NCBI RefSeq assembly: GCF_030867095.1
Contig: NC_081828.1
Coordinates: 7,455,501 to 7,519,500 of the forward strand
DNA from: Alligator mississippiensis
Lineage: Eukaryota; Chordata; Crocodylia; Alligatoridae
Direction: 5' to 3'
DNA length: 64,000 nt
Positions 22,263 to 33,948 of this stretch are shown here, piece by piece. Position numbers and translations under genes: made by a program. Each line of letters begins with the position of its first letter. Within the stretch, counting starts at the first letter, position 1. The notes under the pieces are model-generated. The model was not told the origin of the DNA. It saw nothing but the letters and a program-made list of their open reading frames with translations, and made no database searches.

Positions 22263-23704
22263 GCATGGCTAGATCACAAAACATCATGGGGAAGATGAAA
22301 AACACTTCAGCTCAGATGCAAGATAAACTGGAAGGAAAGCATGATAACCAAAGTTCCTACTGCACTTCATTCTCAGGGAGCTTGTGACCTTGCTTTTGAA
22401 AGTGCTGCTGGATAAAATGGAAACCCAGCAAATCCAAAACAGGAACTTCTAAGAGGCCACTTCCTAGGATTGGTAAATGGAGAAACTAAGAATGAGGCAT
22501 TTACCTGGAGCAAACTACAGCATGGCAGCTGTGTACAAATGTGCATTTCAAGGGAAGACATTGAAAATGTGAGAAAATTGGCTCTGATTCATTTGAGGCA
22601 AATTGCCATACCTGGGACAGGGCTAAATGGCTTCTAGGGGCTATGCTATACATTGAGGTAGGTAGTTTTTAAAAACAGCAGCGTTTCTAGAGGCAGCTGC
22701 CTCCTCAACAAATATAGCTAATCTCTGAATAAGGTAGACAAGAAACCGGCTGCCAGATGTGACAAACTTTAGACTCCATGGAGTTAGCAGCTAGAGGCAA
22801 TGGTCATAGTGCATTAGGGAGAAGACAAACCTGGCTGCATCATTCTCAGTTAAAGCAGACATATAAAAATAAGGAAACAATTTGCCAGGAAAAGCTCCAC
22901 TGCACTTACTTAGTAACCAGACTTCCTGAACACAAAACCAAAACAGACAATCAGAGGTGGAAAGAGCATAAAGAGGTGGGAAGGATAACATAAAGTGCTG
23001 AGCCCTGAAGGAGTCCATCTCTGAATAACAACTCACAGAGGCAGAGGCATTCCATCCCATTCAAATTTATGAACAAAATGAGGGCATTTTTATTACAGAT
23101 TAGAGCTTTGATTAGAGCGAGGAAAACAGAGTTGCTGCTGCTGCTCCATATCTGCCCTTTTCCTACACTGTGCTCAGCAGAAAAGAAATGTTCCCCCCCA
23201 TGTTGCATGTTAGTCCCACCTGCTCTGCAAGGTCAAACAAGTCCTTCTGCAGTGCTCTGCCCAGATGTGGTGATAATAGACAAATTCACTTCAGCTCCAG
23301 TTGTTACTTCCTCCCATGAACATTGCCTGCCTTGTCTCTCTTCAAACTGATTTTGTTCAAGGTGAATTCTCTAGTTTGGGTCAAATGGCTCTGCAAAGGG
23401 AATGAGCTCAAATGCCAAAAAAAAAAACCCGACAATTCTCCCTCCAAATCCATAAAACAGACTGTTGTGGACCATGGAATATTCTAATAGGTTTCCTATG
23501 AATTAAAGACCGGAAAACAGTCACCTAGTGCAAGTAGTGTAGGCAAAAGCTTACAGACTTTGAGACCCAGCCATAACACCAGACACACCTTCTGCCTTTA
23601 CTAATTAATCATTCAGCCAGGTCCGTTGGTTGCTCCTACGCATAAAATTTCCCACCTGAACACCTGACAGGCCACTGAGGTGTTTGGAAGCAGTATAGAC
23701 TTGT
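22263..23704. other. Intron 1, no recognised feature
   Basis: Mixed intronic sequence. Reading frames are all below 100 codons and no family similarity is recognised. Confidence 0.5.
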
Positions 23705-23850
23705 TACCAGGGTAGAGGACCGGCACACTAAAGAGGCCAGGGTCCTTTTCCCAACTCTGACATTGGCCAGCCAGATATCAGGCAAGTCACTGCACTCAGG
23801 CTTCCTACCTGTAAAATGGAAATAACGAATACAGGCAAACATACATTTTA
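23705..23850 (+). repeat. MIR-like SINE remnant
   Basis: CAACTCTGACATTGGCCAGC, then AGGCAAGTCACTGCACTCAG and CCTACCTGTAAAATGGAAAT keep the order of the MIR core and 3' half (an ...ACCTTGGGCAAGTCAC... block followed by ...CATCTGTAAAATGG...). Confidence 0.65.
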
Positions 23851-25101
23851 GCTACTTTAAACAAGGCAGAGTGAAGGGAGTTGCTGCAACATCAGCTGTT
23901 TTCATCTGTCTTCATGATCCTGTAGTGATAGAAGTGAGCTAAATCACCTTAATTTTAATCCTGAATGAAGCAAAATTCAAGCTGGAGCAGTTTTGCTATA
24001 CCAGCATCACTACAGAATCATGCAGACATAGTTGCTTTGTAAAAGTCTATACAAGTATCCTGCAATATTGATACCATTATTATATATTAGTATTGATACA
24101 ATTATTAATTCTGCCTATATCCAATTGTACTTGCCTCCTTTGCAAATCATTTTGGGATCTCCTGCGCAAACAACTCTAAGAGCTAGGTGGCATTAATCTT
24201 ATTAATAATAAACACAAAAAAAGCTTTTGAAAAAACAAAAGTGCAACTGTAAAATTGTTTTTGAAATAGGTTGGCACATTCTAATCCAGAAAGCATTCTG
24301 CCTCTGTTTTTAACTGGCACATTAAATCATCTTCCCATCATTGCAACACTAGCTACCAAAACAAAAAATATCTAATTTTGGTTGAAGAAATGCAATGCAT
24401 TCTATCTGGTTTTCTACAACATGAGGCTGATGCATATAACTTCTTCATTATGAACACGGTTATCCACCTACCAAACTCAAATTCTTTGTAACCACCTTCA
24501 GGGTCCTTCATATGTAGAATTTTGAGCTTCAAACACGTTATAACAAACTTCCCACTGGGAACTAGGCTGAGGACAAATTTAGGCAAACTGACACATGTTA
24601 CTCTAGTTCAGACCCAAGAGAAAAATTGAGATAAAAGTACAGATAGTCACTTTGTGGTCTGTGGCAGGCACAATACAGATGGTTCTCTTTGTCAAATTGA
24701 ACATACGGCACTTCGCAACCCAGGTAAGTGCTCAGGCATCATCCCTCCCCCAGAAAGATTAAGTAAATGAGTCACTATGCAATTACCTAAATTAATGAAT
24801 CTGACCAGAAAGGAGAATCTTGCCAAGTCTACATATATTTCCTCATAGGATTTAGCTGTACAGCTAAACTTCCAGCCAGCTCAACCGTTTGTTTCAGCTA
24901 CTTCCACATTTTAGGAACATCTGGCTACACAAAAATGTCACATTCAACCTGACCTTAAATCAAATGAATGTAGTGTTTTCAGAACAGAAATACAGTAGTG
25001 GAAAAATGCAAAATAAGCTGCATGATATTGTAGCAAACTCTCAAAACACATGGCACAAAAACAATTTCAGCAAGTGTATTGTGGCTGTCTTAAACTTAAA
25101 G
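23851..25101. other. Intron 1, no recognised feature
   Basis: AT-rich sequence. The stretch around 24.13-24.20 kb (AAATCATTTTGGGATCTCCT, AAGAGCTAGGTGGCATTAAT) resembles the 3' end shared by MIR/L2 elements but is too diverged to call. Confidence 0.4.
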
Positions 25102-25540
25102 GCTACATCCAGATGAGCATGGTGCCACAAACATCTCATGCAGGCTTTCCCTGTGCAACTACTTTGCAGCACAGGGGGTTTTCTTGACCCCAGGAGATCC
25201 CGGGGTCAAAAAAAACCCATGCCAAAAAAAAAAAATTTAAAAAAGCAGGGTGGTGCACGTGGCAGCAGCACATACTGCTCAAAACCGGAGCCAGGCTAGC
25301 CACAGCCACGCTCTGGCTGGGGGCCAGGCTCCCTGCTGAAGGAGCACCAGAGCTGCAGCTCCCCAAAGACCCAGGCCCTAGGCCACAGCCTCCTCCTACC
25401 CCACGCGGAGTAACCTGCCACACGCTGGAGCGCATGTGGCACAGGCATTCCCGGGGGAAAAGTAGAAGTGGCACGAGGTGTGCCACTGCTACTTGTCCTT
25501 GGGAAAACACATGTTCCCACTCGTAGGGACGTGCCCAAAA
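25102..25540. mobile_element. Second MITE family, uninterrupted copy
   Basis: The left end GGCTACATCCAGATGAGCAT and the right end CTCGTAGGGACGTGCCC form diverged inverted repeats. The interior matches the interrupted copy at 20966-21565. GC-rich core, no transposase. Confidence 0.7.
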
Positions 25541-26229
25541 AAACTACTGAAAAGAAAGTTTACAATAAATGCTATTACAGTACACCCTTTTCTGACCCCG
25601 CTTACTTTTGAGGCCTAGGCACTGAGAATCTCTACCTGATATTAGCTTCTGTAGGCGTTGCCACACAATTAGAACTCCTCTCCCTTTATTTTGAGCAATG
25701 AATAAATAAACCCAAATGCAAGTCATTATCCTAGTCACTTCCTTGTCAAATATGACTAGATTACCTTCTGAGATAATTAAAAGTTATAATTCTGTAATCA
25801 AATGCATTTAAAAATGTAAGAAAGGCTAGCTGAATCAGATAGTTGGTTAAGGGATGTGTGATTTTTTTTCTTGGAAGGTAGCAGTTCAAATTAAAAATTA
25901 ACAAAAGTCATTACCACCTGATAACTATAAGGGTGGACTACATAAAATAAGTCAGTATGCTTTATAAACAGGTATTCCCCCCCCATAAAAAACCCGTAAT
26001 TGTTAACCATTGCACCAAGTCTTCATAACCTTTAGAAAAGCTACAGGGCTGAATGGCATGGAAATTACCAAAAGTAAAAGTAATACTGAAGTTCCCAAAC
26101 TTTATGAATCTGATGTTGTTGCATAAATTTTGATCTCAGCGAAGGTTCTGCAAAAATGTTGATACGATTTAGGAAGAATAAGACACAATGCCTACTGGTA
26201 TAACTTGGAAATAGCTAGTTGTATGATGC
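25541..26229. other. Intron 1, no recognised feature
   Basis: AT-rich sequence with a short poly-C run near 25.98 kb. Nothing recognised. Confidence 0.5.
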
Positions 26230-26800
26230 GCAGGCAGAGGCAGATCCAAGGGGGCATGGTGGTGTGATAACACCCCACTTCTGTCACTGCTGTCCCTGGC
26301 CCCTGGGCCAGCAGGTGGGACAGGAAGTGGGGAGGACCCAGTCCCTACCACCACTGTCCTCACCTAACCCAGGCATGGGAAGAGCCCCACAGCTGCACCT
26401 TACCCACTCCAGCAGGTGGGCTCCAGGCAGTAACACTGAGGGGTGCTGGGCTTGGCTGTGGAGAGTGGCAGTGGTGGGTGGGTGGGTTGCCTCCTTCTGC
26501 ACCAGCAACCTGCCACAACCTCCCAAAATGCTCCCCACTAGCTGGGGAGCAGGTGCTGGAAGGAGGAACCTACCCACTGTTGCCTCTTTCCCCAGCTGAC
26601 ACAGATGCAGAAAGAGCCCCAGAGCTGCTCCCTTGGCCAGCAGGGCATGGTTGGGAGGCAAACAAGGAGCAGGTGCTGAAAAAAGAAACTTGTATTCCTG
26701 CCTGACTGAAGCAGGCTTGTCCCTGCCCACCTTCCTACCAACCACAGAGCCCCAGGCACTTTTCCCCCACCTCTGCCATGTGCCACACCTGTTTTAGTAA
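26230..26800. repeat. GC-rich insert, probable interspersed repeat
   Basis: An abrupt GC-rich block between AT-rich flanks, with the internal near-repeats GAGCAGGTGCTGGAAGGAGG (about 26547) and GAGCAGGTGCTGAAAAAAGA (about 26668), about 121 bases apart. Frames up to 153 codons occur on both strands and are compositional. No TIR is confirmed. Confidence 0.4.
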
Positions 26801-28603
26801 ATCCACCTAAGTGTGCAGGTGGAGAGGAAGATATTTCTCTTTCCTTCTTTATCATTTTTCTTCAAAGGATGTTATTTCTACAAAGGCTACATGCAGCAGA
26901 TACTTTTATTGTCATAACAGATTTCCTTGGACAATACACTACATGTTTTGGGGGGTTTTGGGAGGAAGGGGAAGAGAAGGGTTAAGAGGTATATATGGGG
27001 TTCACTGATTCTAGCTCCTTTAAATATATATTCCAGCCTTCCTAGCCAGATTCACTGAAGCAAAGGTATATAGGATTCCTGATCCTAAAAGATGGAAATG
27101 ACCAAAATATGTTTCGACAGAGCTCAGTAAGTAAAAATGATAAAACAACCCTTGCTCCTTTTACAAGACTCTGCCTTCTTTGACCTCTTCAGTGGATTGT
27201 TGATCATTAGAGAAGAAAACTTGTTTAAGATTAGCATTAAGAGAGTGCAAAATAAACTGTAAAAAGTATTGAAGCCCGCATGGCATACATGTATATTTCC
27301 TGTAACAAAGCATTATGTAGCAGGTCTCGTGTGAAGCAGCAGTTGCTATAGTAGCAATGCTTTTTTTAATGAAAAACTGATAGAGCAACAGAATAAAACA
27401 AGCAAATTGTAAATGGCTCTGTGATGGCATGCATAAATCCTACACTGGCAGAGAAGGGGTTAGCAGAAGCCAAAGAGCTCAATTAGTCCCCATGGCTGTA
27501 GGAAGATGCAAGTAATTATGTCAGCAGGCACCCCTGCAAAGGACTTTGTTCTTTTAAATGGAAAGAGGCCTGTGTGTAAAAGAGACTCATTTGAGAGAAC
27601 TGGCTGTGCTAGGCAAAAGCTAGTGTCTGACATGGGCACTGAGTAACATGGGCAAGGCTAAAGGTATTATCCCCGGGGGGGTCATTGTTCTGCATGAAGA
27701 ATGAGGAGCCAGATCACATGTCCAGGGCTAGAAATTTAAGCTACGGTGGGCAGAAGATGTTTTACTTCAGGTTTATTTTTTTGGCATATTCTTGCTTTAC
27801 TAAATAAGGAGAAATACTGAGTTTTGAAACTCTGAAAGATGAGAGCAGTTGAAAAGCACCTTGATGTGGTATTGCTAAAGAGTGCTGGTAGGACCGAGTC
27901 GTGAAAGGCAACACAATAAGGTGGTGCCAAGTAAGCGCAAAAAACCTATGCCCAACCCTGGGGTAAGGCTGTTGAGTCCCACTGCTAATGTCCTGATAAT
28001 TCTCATGATTCCTACTCTTTCAAAAGTGTCTGATTATGAGATTTAATTCATCAAAAAAGGTTATAAATCAAGAATACATTCCAAGAGTACACACCACAGA
28101 ACAGGTGTCTCTTCATGATAAGAGGTTTGCATTTGTCATCATTGAGGAGTATTGATGAGATGCATGTCTCAAACATTCAGGGATACTAATCAGCAAATCT
28201 TTATTTATATTTTACGTGAAGGAAGGATTATTTTTAATAGTGTTTTTCATATTAGACGAATATCAACAAAATGCTAACTAAGGATGGTATCAGCTACACA
28301 AAACACTGGTTTCAATAAGCCCATTGTTTTGATACAAAGTTAGTTTAAATTTTACTAAAAAATGCATGTTTTTATATCTGAAACAAGCAGTTACTCCAGA
28401 TCTAAACTGATGACACAACAGTAGATTTAGCCCACTTACTGCAATGAGTTCTGTTTAAATTATACAATCTGTCTGCCTGTGCAGATAATCAGGACAGCTG
28501 CATAAGTGAAAGAATAATACCTTTTATTACAACTTCTTAAAATACAAATCAGCATATGAACAGTGCAGAGCCTGACTGGCTGAAAGCAGTCTGGCTATCT
28601 TTC
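26801..28603. other. Intron 1, no recognised feature
   Basis: Intronic sequence. The 27.44-27.70 kb part (AGAAGGGGTTAGCAGAAGCC, GGCACCCCTGCAAAGGACTT) has the look of a decayed interspersed repeat, but no family is identified. Confidence 0.4.
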
Positions 28604-29256
28604 ATATAGGATCACAGGAAAGTAGGGCTGGAAGGGATCTCACAAGGTCACCCAGTCTAGCCCCCACTCAAAGCAGGATCATCCCTGACTAGCCAAGTGT
28701 CTGTACAATTTGCTTTTAAAAAATTCCTAGGGATGAAAAGTCCACAAATTTTTTTAGGAAACCTGTTCCAATGCTTGACCACCCTCATACTCAAAGCTCC
28801 TCTTAATCTCCAATCTAAATTTCCTCTGCTGCAGCTTGAAGCCATTGCTCTTAGTCCTGTCCCCTATGGCAACAGAAAACAGCCTATCTCCATCCTCTCT
28901 ATAATCACCCTTCAAGTATTTGAAGACTGTTATCAAATCCTCTCTCAGTCTTCTCTTCTTCAAACTAAATAACATTAGTTCTTTCAACCTTTCCTTATAA
29001 GTTATGCTTCCCAGGCCTCTAATAATTTTTTCTGCTCTCCACTGAACTCTTTCCAATCTATCCACATCTTTCTTGAAGCATGGGGATCAAAATTGGACAC
29101 AGTACTCCAGGTGAGGCCTCACCAGTGCTGAATATAATGGAAGAATCACTTCTCTTGATTTACAAGAGACATTTCTGTTAATACAACCGAGAATGCTATT
29201 TGCTTTTTCTGGAAAAAGAGCATGCTTTTGGCTCATATTCATCTCACAAACTACCG

Positions 29257-29754
29257 CAGGGGTATCAAAGATAGGGCTCCATTGGCTGAAATCAGGGCCT
29301 TATCTACTGGCTGCCAGTGCTGTCCATAGGTCTTGAATTGTACCCACACACCACTGTAGCATGTGCTAGACTGGCCCTGCACTCTGCACAGAGAGCATAG
29401 GGCTGGGCTGGTGCACACTGCAGGTGGCTCTTGGGGTTCTGGGTGTATCTTGTGCTCCGGGCTGATCCCAGGCGCATGCTGCCAGCTATGCTCCAGATCA
29501 GTCCAGGGCACACGCTGTGCTCCGGGGCCAAGCTGGAACGCAGGTTGCCAGCTGCACTCAGGGCTGGTCCAGGGCACATGCTGCCAACTGCGTTTAGGGT
29601 CAGTCAGGGGTGCACAATGCCCACAGCACCATGTGGAACTGGCCTCACACACTGGATCCAGCACACAAGGCCAGCCTGTGGGCCCGATCCAGCAAAAGAA
29701 CTAGCCCAGCACCACTCATCCTGCCCAGAATACCTGATGAGTTTGACACCCCCG
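29257..29754. mobile_element. hAT-like non-autonomous transposon nested in CR1
   Basis: Ends CAGGGGTATCAAAG (left) and TTTGACACCCCCG (right) are inverted partners of the common CAGGGGTGTCAAA type known from hAT elements. The 498-bp GC-rich interior carries repeated ATGCTGCCA / CCGGGGC-type blocks and no transposase. It separates two collinear CR1 pieces, so it inserted later than the CR1. A clean 8-bp target duplication is not readable. Confidence 0.75.
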
Positions 29755-30200
29755 GTATACTAAGAATCCCGATTCTTCTCTGCAGTACTGCACCCTAGCC
29801 AGTCGTTCCCCAATCTATATTTGTACATGCAATTATTCAGACTTGTCAGACTTTGCACTTGTCCTAGCAGAATTTCATCTTAATGATTGTGCATCAATTT
29901 TCCAATCTATCCACGTAATTCTGGATCCCAGCCCTACTGTCCAGAGTGTCCGCAATTCCACCCAACTTGGTGTCATCCACAAATTTACTAAGCGTGCACT
30001 CAATCCCATTATCATAATCATAAATCGAGATGTTGAACAATACCAGACCCCTAGGGAGCCCCACTTGATGCCACCTTCCAATTAGACATTGAGCCAAACT
30101 ACTCATTGAGCATGATGATCCAACCAGTTAGGTATCCACTTTACAGTACTTTCATCTACTCTGTATTCCCTTAGCTTGTTAATGAGACTGTCCCAAGAGG

Positions 30201-31205
30201 CAAAAACTTCTGGAGGGAAAAAATTTTGATTTGTGAACTGCTATTTGCTGATGATGCTGCACAGATAGACCACACAGAAAGCAATCTTCAAAGCCTCATC
30301 AGTCACTTCACTCACGCCTGCCAAGAATTTGGTCTTACAATCAGCATCATAAAGACCAATGTTACGGGACAGAACATTGATTCACCATCAGTGATCACAA
30401 TAGGTGAAAATGTATTGAATGTTGTAAGTAAATTTACATACCTCAGCTCCACTGTTATCAACAATCTGTCACTTGAGGCTGAACAGAATACCCGTATTGG
30501 CAAAAAAATCAGGTATCATGAGCAGGCTAAGCAAACAAATGTAGAACAACAGCAAACTGACTACTAAGACCAAGGTCAAAGTATACCATGCCTGTGTCAA
30601 CACTCTTTTGTACGGCAGCAAATCCTGGCTGATATACTCAAGAAAAACACCTACCTAAACAGCTTCTACTTACATTGAATTCACCCTAGCAATTTCCCGG
30701 TGGGAAAAAGGTGGCCAAGCTGAAGTCTTGGAACATGCCAACACTGCAAGCATCCATTCCCTTCTCAGGATTGACTTCAATGGCCTAGTCATATGCAGAG
30801 AATGAATGATGGCCATATACCCAGGAGCTCTTGAATGGAGAACTCTTTACAAGAAGAATGCTGTGTAGGCGTCCTTATCTCTGTTCCAAATAGGCTTGCA
30901 AGAGAGATATGAAGGCAACAAACATCAAGCCAAATGACTTAGAGAAGACTATTGAGGAGCAAAGTGCTTAGAAACAACCCATTAAACATGGAATGAAGGC
31001 TTTTGAGGAAAGAAAAGCCCAACTTGCAGAGGAAAGAAGAAACCTCAGGAAGAACCACGCACCATATTCAGGACTGTTAGATACAAGCTTCACATGTGGT
31101 AAATGCAGAAGGGACTGTCACTCAAGAATTGGGCTTTACAGCCACTCTTACAGATGTTCAGCAAGCTGATGTCTCACTCAGCACGATTCTGTTGTTTCGC
31201 GAAAC
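30201..31205 (+). pseudogene. Decayed non-LTR LINE (RT C-terminal part) nested in CR1
   Basis: The plus-strand frame 30226-30567 encodes LLFADDAAQIDHTESNLQSL, containing the FADD form of the reverse-transcriptase catalytic box, then FGLTISIIKTNV and FTYLSSTVINNLSLEAEQNT. Later broken frames give VYHACVNTLLYGSKSW and, near 31094-31160, a C-x2-C-x12-H-x3-C zinc-knuckle remnant (TCGKCRRDCHSRIGLYSHSY followed by RC). GAGGCA is present at both edges (about 30196 and 31219), as expected of a target duplication in the surrounding CR1. It is a different LINE clade from CR1; I do not assign one. Several stops and frameshifts make it dead. Confidence 0.82.
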
Positions 31206-31480
31206 AGATGCCTACTGCCTGAGAGGCAGTGTCAAAAGCCTTGCTAAAGTCAAGGTACATCACAACCATTGCTCTTCCCCCATCCACAGAGCCTGTCCCT
31301 TTATCACAGAAGGGAATCAGGTCAGACATGACTTGCTTTTTGGTGGATCCATGCTGGCTGTTCCTGATCACCTTGTTCTCCTCTAGTTGCTTCAAAACAC
31401 ATTCCTTGACTTGCTCCATGATCTTTCTAGGTATGGAGATCAGACTGGTCTGTAATCCTCTGGATCCCACCTCTTCCCTT

Positions 31481-31950
31481 TCTGTCAGGGGCCTTAACAG
31501 GCATCTGCCCTGTTCCTGGGCTCTTTGGCTTTCTTGGTTCCTGATCTGCAGAATCCCTTTTTATTGCCTTTTATGTCCCTTGCTGCTTGGCCTCTCCAAA
31601 TTGCCTGATTTTTTTTCTCCCTGCATGCCCATGCAATACTTTTATACTCTTCCCTAGTACTCTGACCAAGTTTACACTTTGTAGGATTGCTTTTTGAGGT
31701 TTCAGCTCATTGAACAGATTGCAGTCTAGTCAGGCTGGTCTCCTATTATACTTCCCATTCTTCCATCACATGAGGAAAGCTTGCTCTTGTGCTCTGAATA
31801 CAGCCTCCTTAAAGTACAGCCAGCTCTCCTGGACTCCTTTTCCCCTCAGACTTGCCTTCCAGGGGATTCTGCCCACCAGTTCCCTGGGTTTGTTAAAGTC
31901 TTTTTCTGCTGTCGAGTGTCTCATCTGCTGCCCTCCTCTCCTCCCCTTAG
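31481..31950 (-). mobile_element. CR1 LINE internal fragment
   Basis: Minus-strand sequence resembling the upstream part of CR1 ORF2, with a block typical of that region (AGTCCAGGAGAGCTGGCTGT, then TTAAAGAGG-like). It continues the CR1 block but may belong to a separate truncated copy. Confidence 0.55.
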
Positions 31951-32431
31951 ATTTCATGGACATTAGGGCTGAAAGGGACCTCGAAGATCATCAAGTCCAG
32001 CCCCCTGCCCCACAGGCAGGAAGTCAGCTAGGGTCAAAGGATTCCAGCAAGATACGTTTCTTGAATTAATCCAGAGTAGGTGCCTGCACCACTTCTGGAG
32101 GGAATCTATTCCAGGTCTTGGGGGCTCGGACAGGAAAGAAATTTTTCCTTATGTCCAGCCTAAAACAGTCTTGGAGGAGTTTATGACTCTTAGTCCCTGT
32201 TATCCTTTGGGGCGCTCTGGTGAACAGATGTTCCCCCAGATCCTGATGGACACCCCTTATGCACTTATAGGCAGCCACCAGGTCCCCTCTGAGCCTGCAC
32301 TTTTCCAGGCTGAAGAGTCCCATGGCTCTCAGCCTCTTCATAAGGCCTATTTCTCTTGCCTTCTGTTCATGTTCATGGCTCTCCTCTGGACTCTCTCAAG
32401 TTTCTCCATATCCTTGAATTGTGGAGCCCAG
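31951..32431 (-). mobile_element. CR1 LINE, 3' fragment
   Basis: A minus-strand copy with the 3' UTR at 31951-32050 (CATTAGGGCTGAAAGGGACC read on plus) and coding remnants KRLRAMGLFSLEKCRLRGDL, YKCIRGVHQDLGEHLFTRAP and LDIRKNFFPVRAPKTWNRFP. It is cut off at 32431, exactly where another CR1 tail begins. Confidence 0.92.
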
Positions 32432-33405
32432 ATTCATAGATTCATAGATGTTAGGGTCAGAAGGGACCTCAATAGATCATCGAGTCCGACCCCCTGCATA
32501 AGCAGGAAAGAGTGCTGGGTCTAGATGACCCCAGCTAGATACTCATCTAACCTCCTTTTGAAGACCCCCAGGGTAGGGGAGAGCACCACCTCCCTTGGGA
32601 GCCCGTTCCAGACCTTGGCCACTCGAACTGTGAAGAAGTTCTTCCTAATGTCCAATCTAAATCTGCTCTCTGCTAGCTTGTGGCCATTGTTTCTTGTAAC
32701 CCCCGGGGGCGCCTTGGTGAATAAATACTCACCAATTCCCTTCTGTGCCCCCGTGATGAACTTATAGGCAGCCACAAGGTCGCCTCTCAACCTCCTCTTG
32801 CAGAGGCTGAAAAGATCCAGTTTCTCTAGTCTCTCCTCGTAGGGCTTGGTCTGCAGGCCCTTAACCATACGAGTGGCCCTTCTCTGGACCCTCTCCAGGT
32901 TATCCGCATCCCTGGATATTGGAGATTGGATGCAGTACTCCAGCTGCGGCCTCACCAAGGCTGAGTATAGCGGGAGGATGATATCCTGAGATTTACTTGA
33001 GAAGCACTATAGAATGCAAGCCAGAGTTTTGTTTGCTTTACCAGTTGTGACATCGCATTGGTGGCTCAAGTTCATCTTGTGGTCAATCATGACCCCCAAG
33101 TTTCTTTCAGCCGTGGTGCTAGTGAGTGTAGCATCACCAAGCCTATAAGCATGCTGTGGGGTTTTTTTCCCCAAGGTGGATTACTTTGCATTTATCAGTA
33201 TTGAATGTCATCAGGTTTGTATCCGCCCACTTACTAAGCTTATCCAAGTCGGCCTGGATCACTAGCCTGTCCTCAAGTGTGGACTCTATGCCCCAAAATT
33301 TAGTGTCATCAGCAAACGTGGCCAGTACACTACTGACACCCATGTCCACATTGTTAATAAAATCCACATCGTTGATAATGCCCACATCGTTGATAAAATC
33401 GTGAA
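32432..33405 (-). mobile_element. CR1 LINE, 3' fragment (younger subfamily)
   Basis: Starts with the tail ATTCATAGATTCATAGATGT and the 3' UTR. The frame 32521-32958 then encodes LERVQRRATRMVKGLQTKPY, KRRLRGDLVAAYKFITGAQK and RLDIRKNFFTVRVAKVWNGL on the minus strand. Further upstream, 33143-33385 keeps TFADDTKFWGIESTLEDRLV, with the RT catalytic FADD, and FNTDKCKVIHLGEKNP. It is less decayed than its neighbours and has a short tandem of ATCGTTGATAA near its 5' break. Confidence 0.93.
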
Positions 33406-33426
33406 CTCTATCACTTCATAGTCACT

Positions 33427-33948
33427 GGGTGTGTCTACATATACAATTACTACACCTGAAACTTCTTTGCAGAAAATTCAGGGGCAATAAACTGCGCCCC
33501 GCACACATGTGAAAGTGCGCCCATCAGGAGCAAATGTTCCCAGTGGGAGCAGTTTACTCCAGGGTTGCTCCTGCCCTGCTCTACCTTCCTGCAGAAGCCA
33601 GAGGGAGCTCCAGGCTCCCCTGGGTGCCAACCCAGGGTTGGTAGGGGTGTGGGTGCTGGTCCCAAATCTCCATGGGTCAGGGGTGAGCTATCCCAGCAGT
33701 CAGAACTACCGCTACTTTGCGTTAGCACGCATGAACGCTTTTTAAATGATGTTAATGTGCATTAGACTAAATCTACTGTGCATTAGCACAGTGTTTGTCA
33801 GCTGCGTTAATGAGCAGAATTAGTCTTCTGCACATTAAGCCTCTCATGTAGATGCGCCCAGTAAATCCTGCACACATGTAGATGGTGATGCTTTATTGCA
33901 CATTAAAGTAGTCTAATGTGCAGTAAAGTATCTCGTATAGACACACCC
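33427..33948. mobile_element. Harbinger-like MITE, complete
   Basis: TIRs are GGGTGTGTCTACATATACAA at the left and CTCGTATAGACACACCC at the right. ACT (or CACTG) is duplicated at both edges. The interior is full of the family's GTGCATTAG / CTAATGTGCAGTAAA motifs. 522 bp, no coding capacity. A second internal end-like sequence at about 33.85 kb (TGTAGATGCGCCCAGTAAAT) suggests a compound or rearranged copy. Confidence 0.8.

Larger units (their letters stand above)
28604..31480 (-). mobile_element. CR1 LINE interrupted by two younger elements
   Basis: CR1 sequence in minus orientation appears in three pieces: 28604-29256 (3' UTR and C-terminus, with DRLERVQWRAEKIIRGLGSI and YKERLKELMLFSLKKRRLRE), 29755-30200 (RT middle part) and 31206-31480 (MVVMYLDFSKAFDTASQ, the palm region leading to the catalytic site). 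Together they are collinear with one long CR1. The first gap holds a hAT-like element and the second an oppositely oriented LINE. All frames are broken. Confidence 0.88.
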
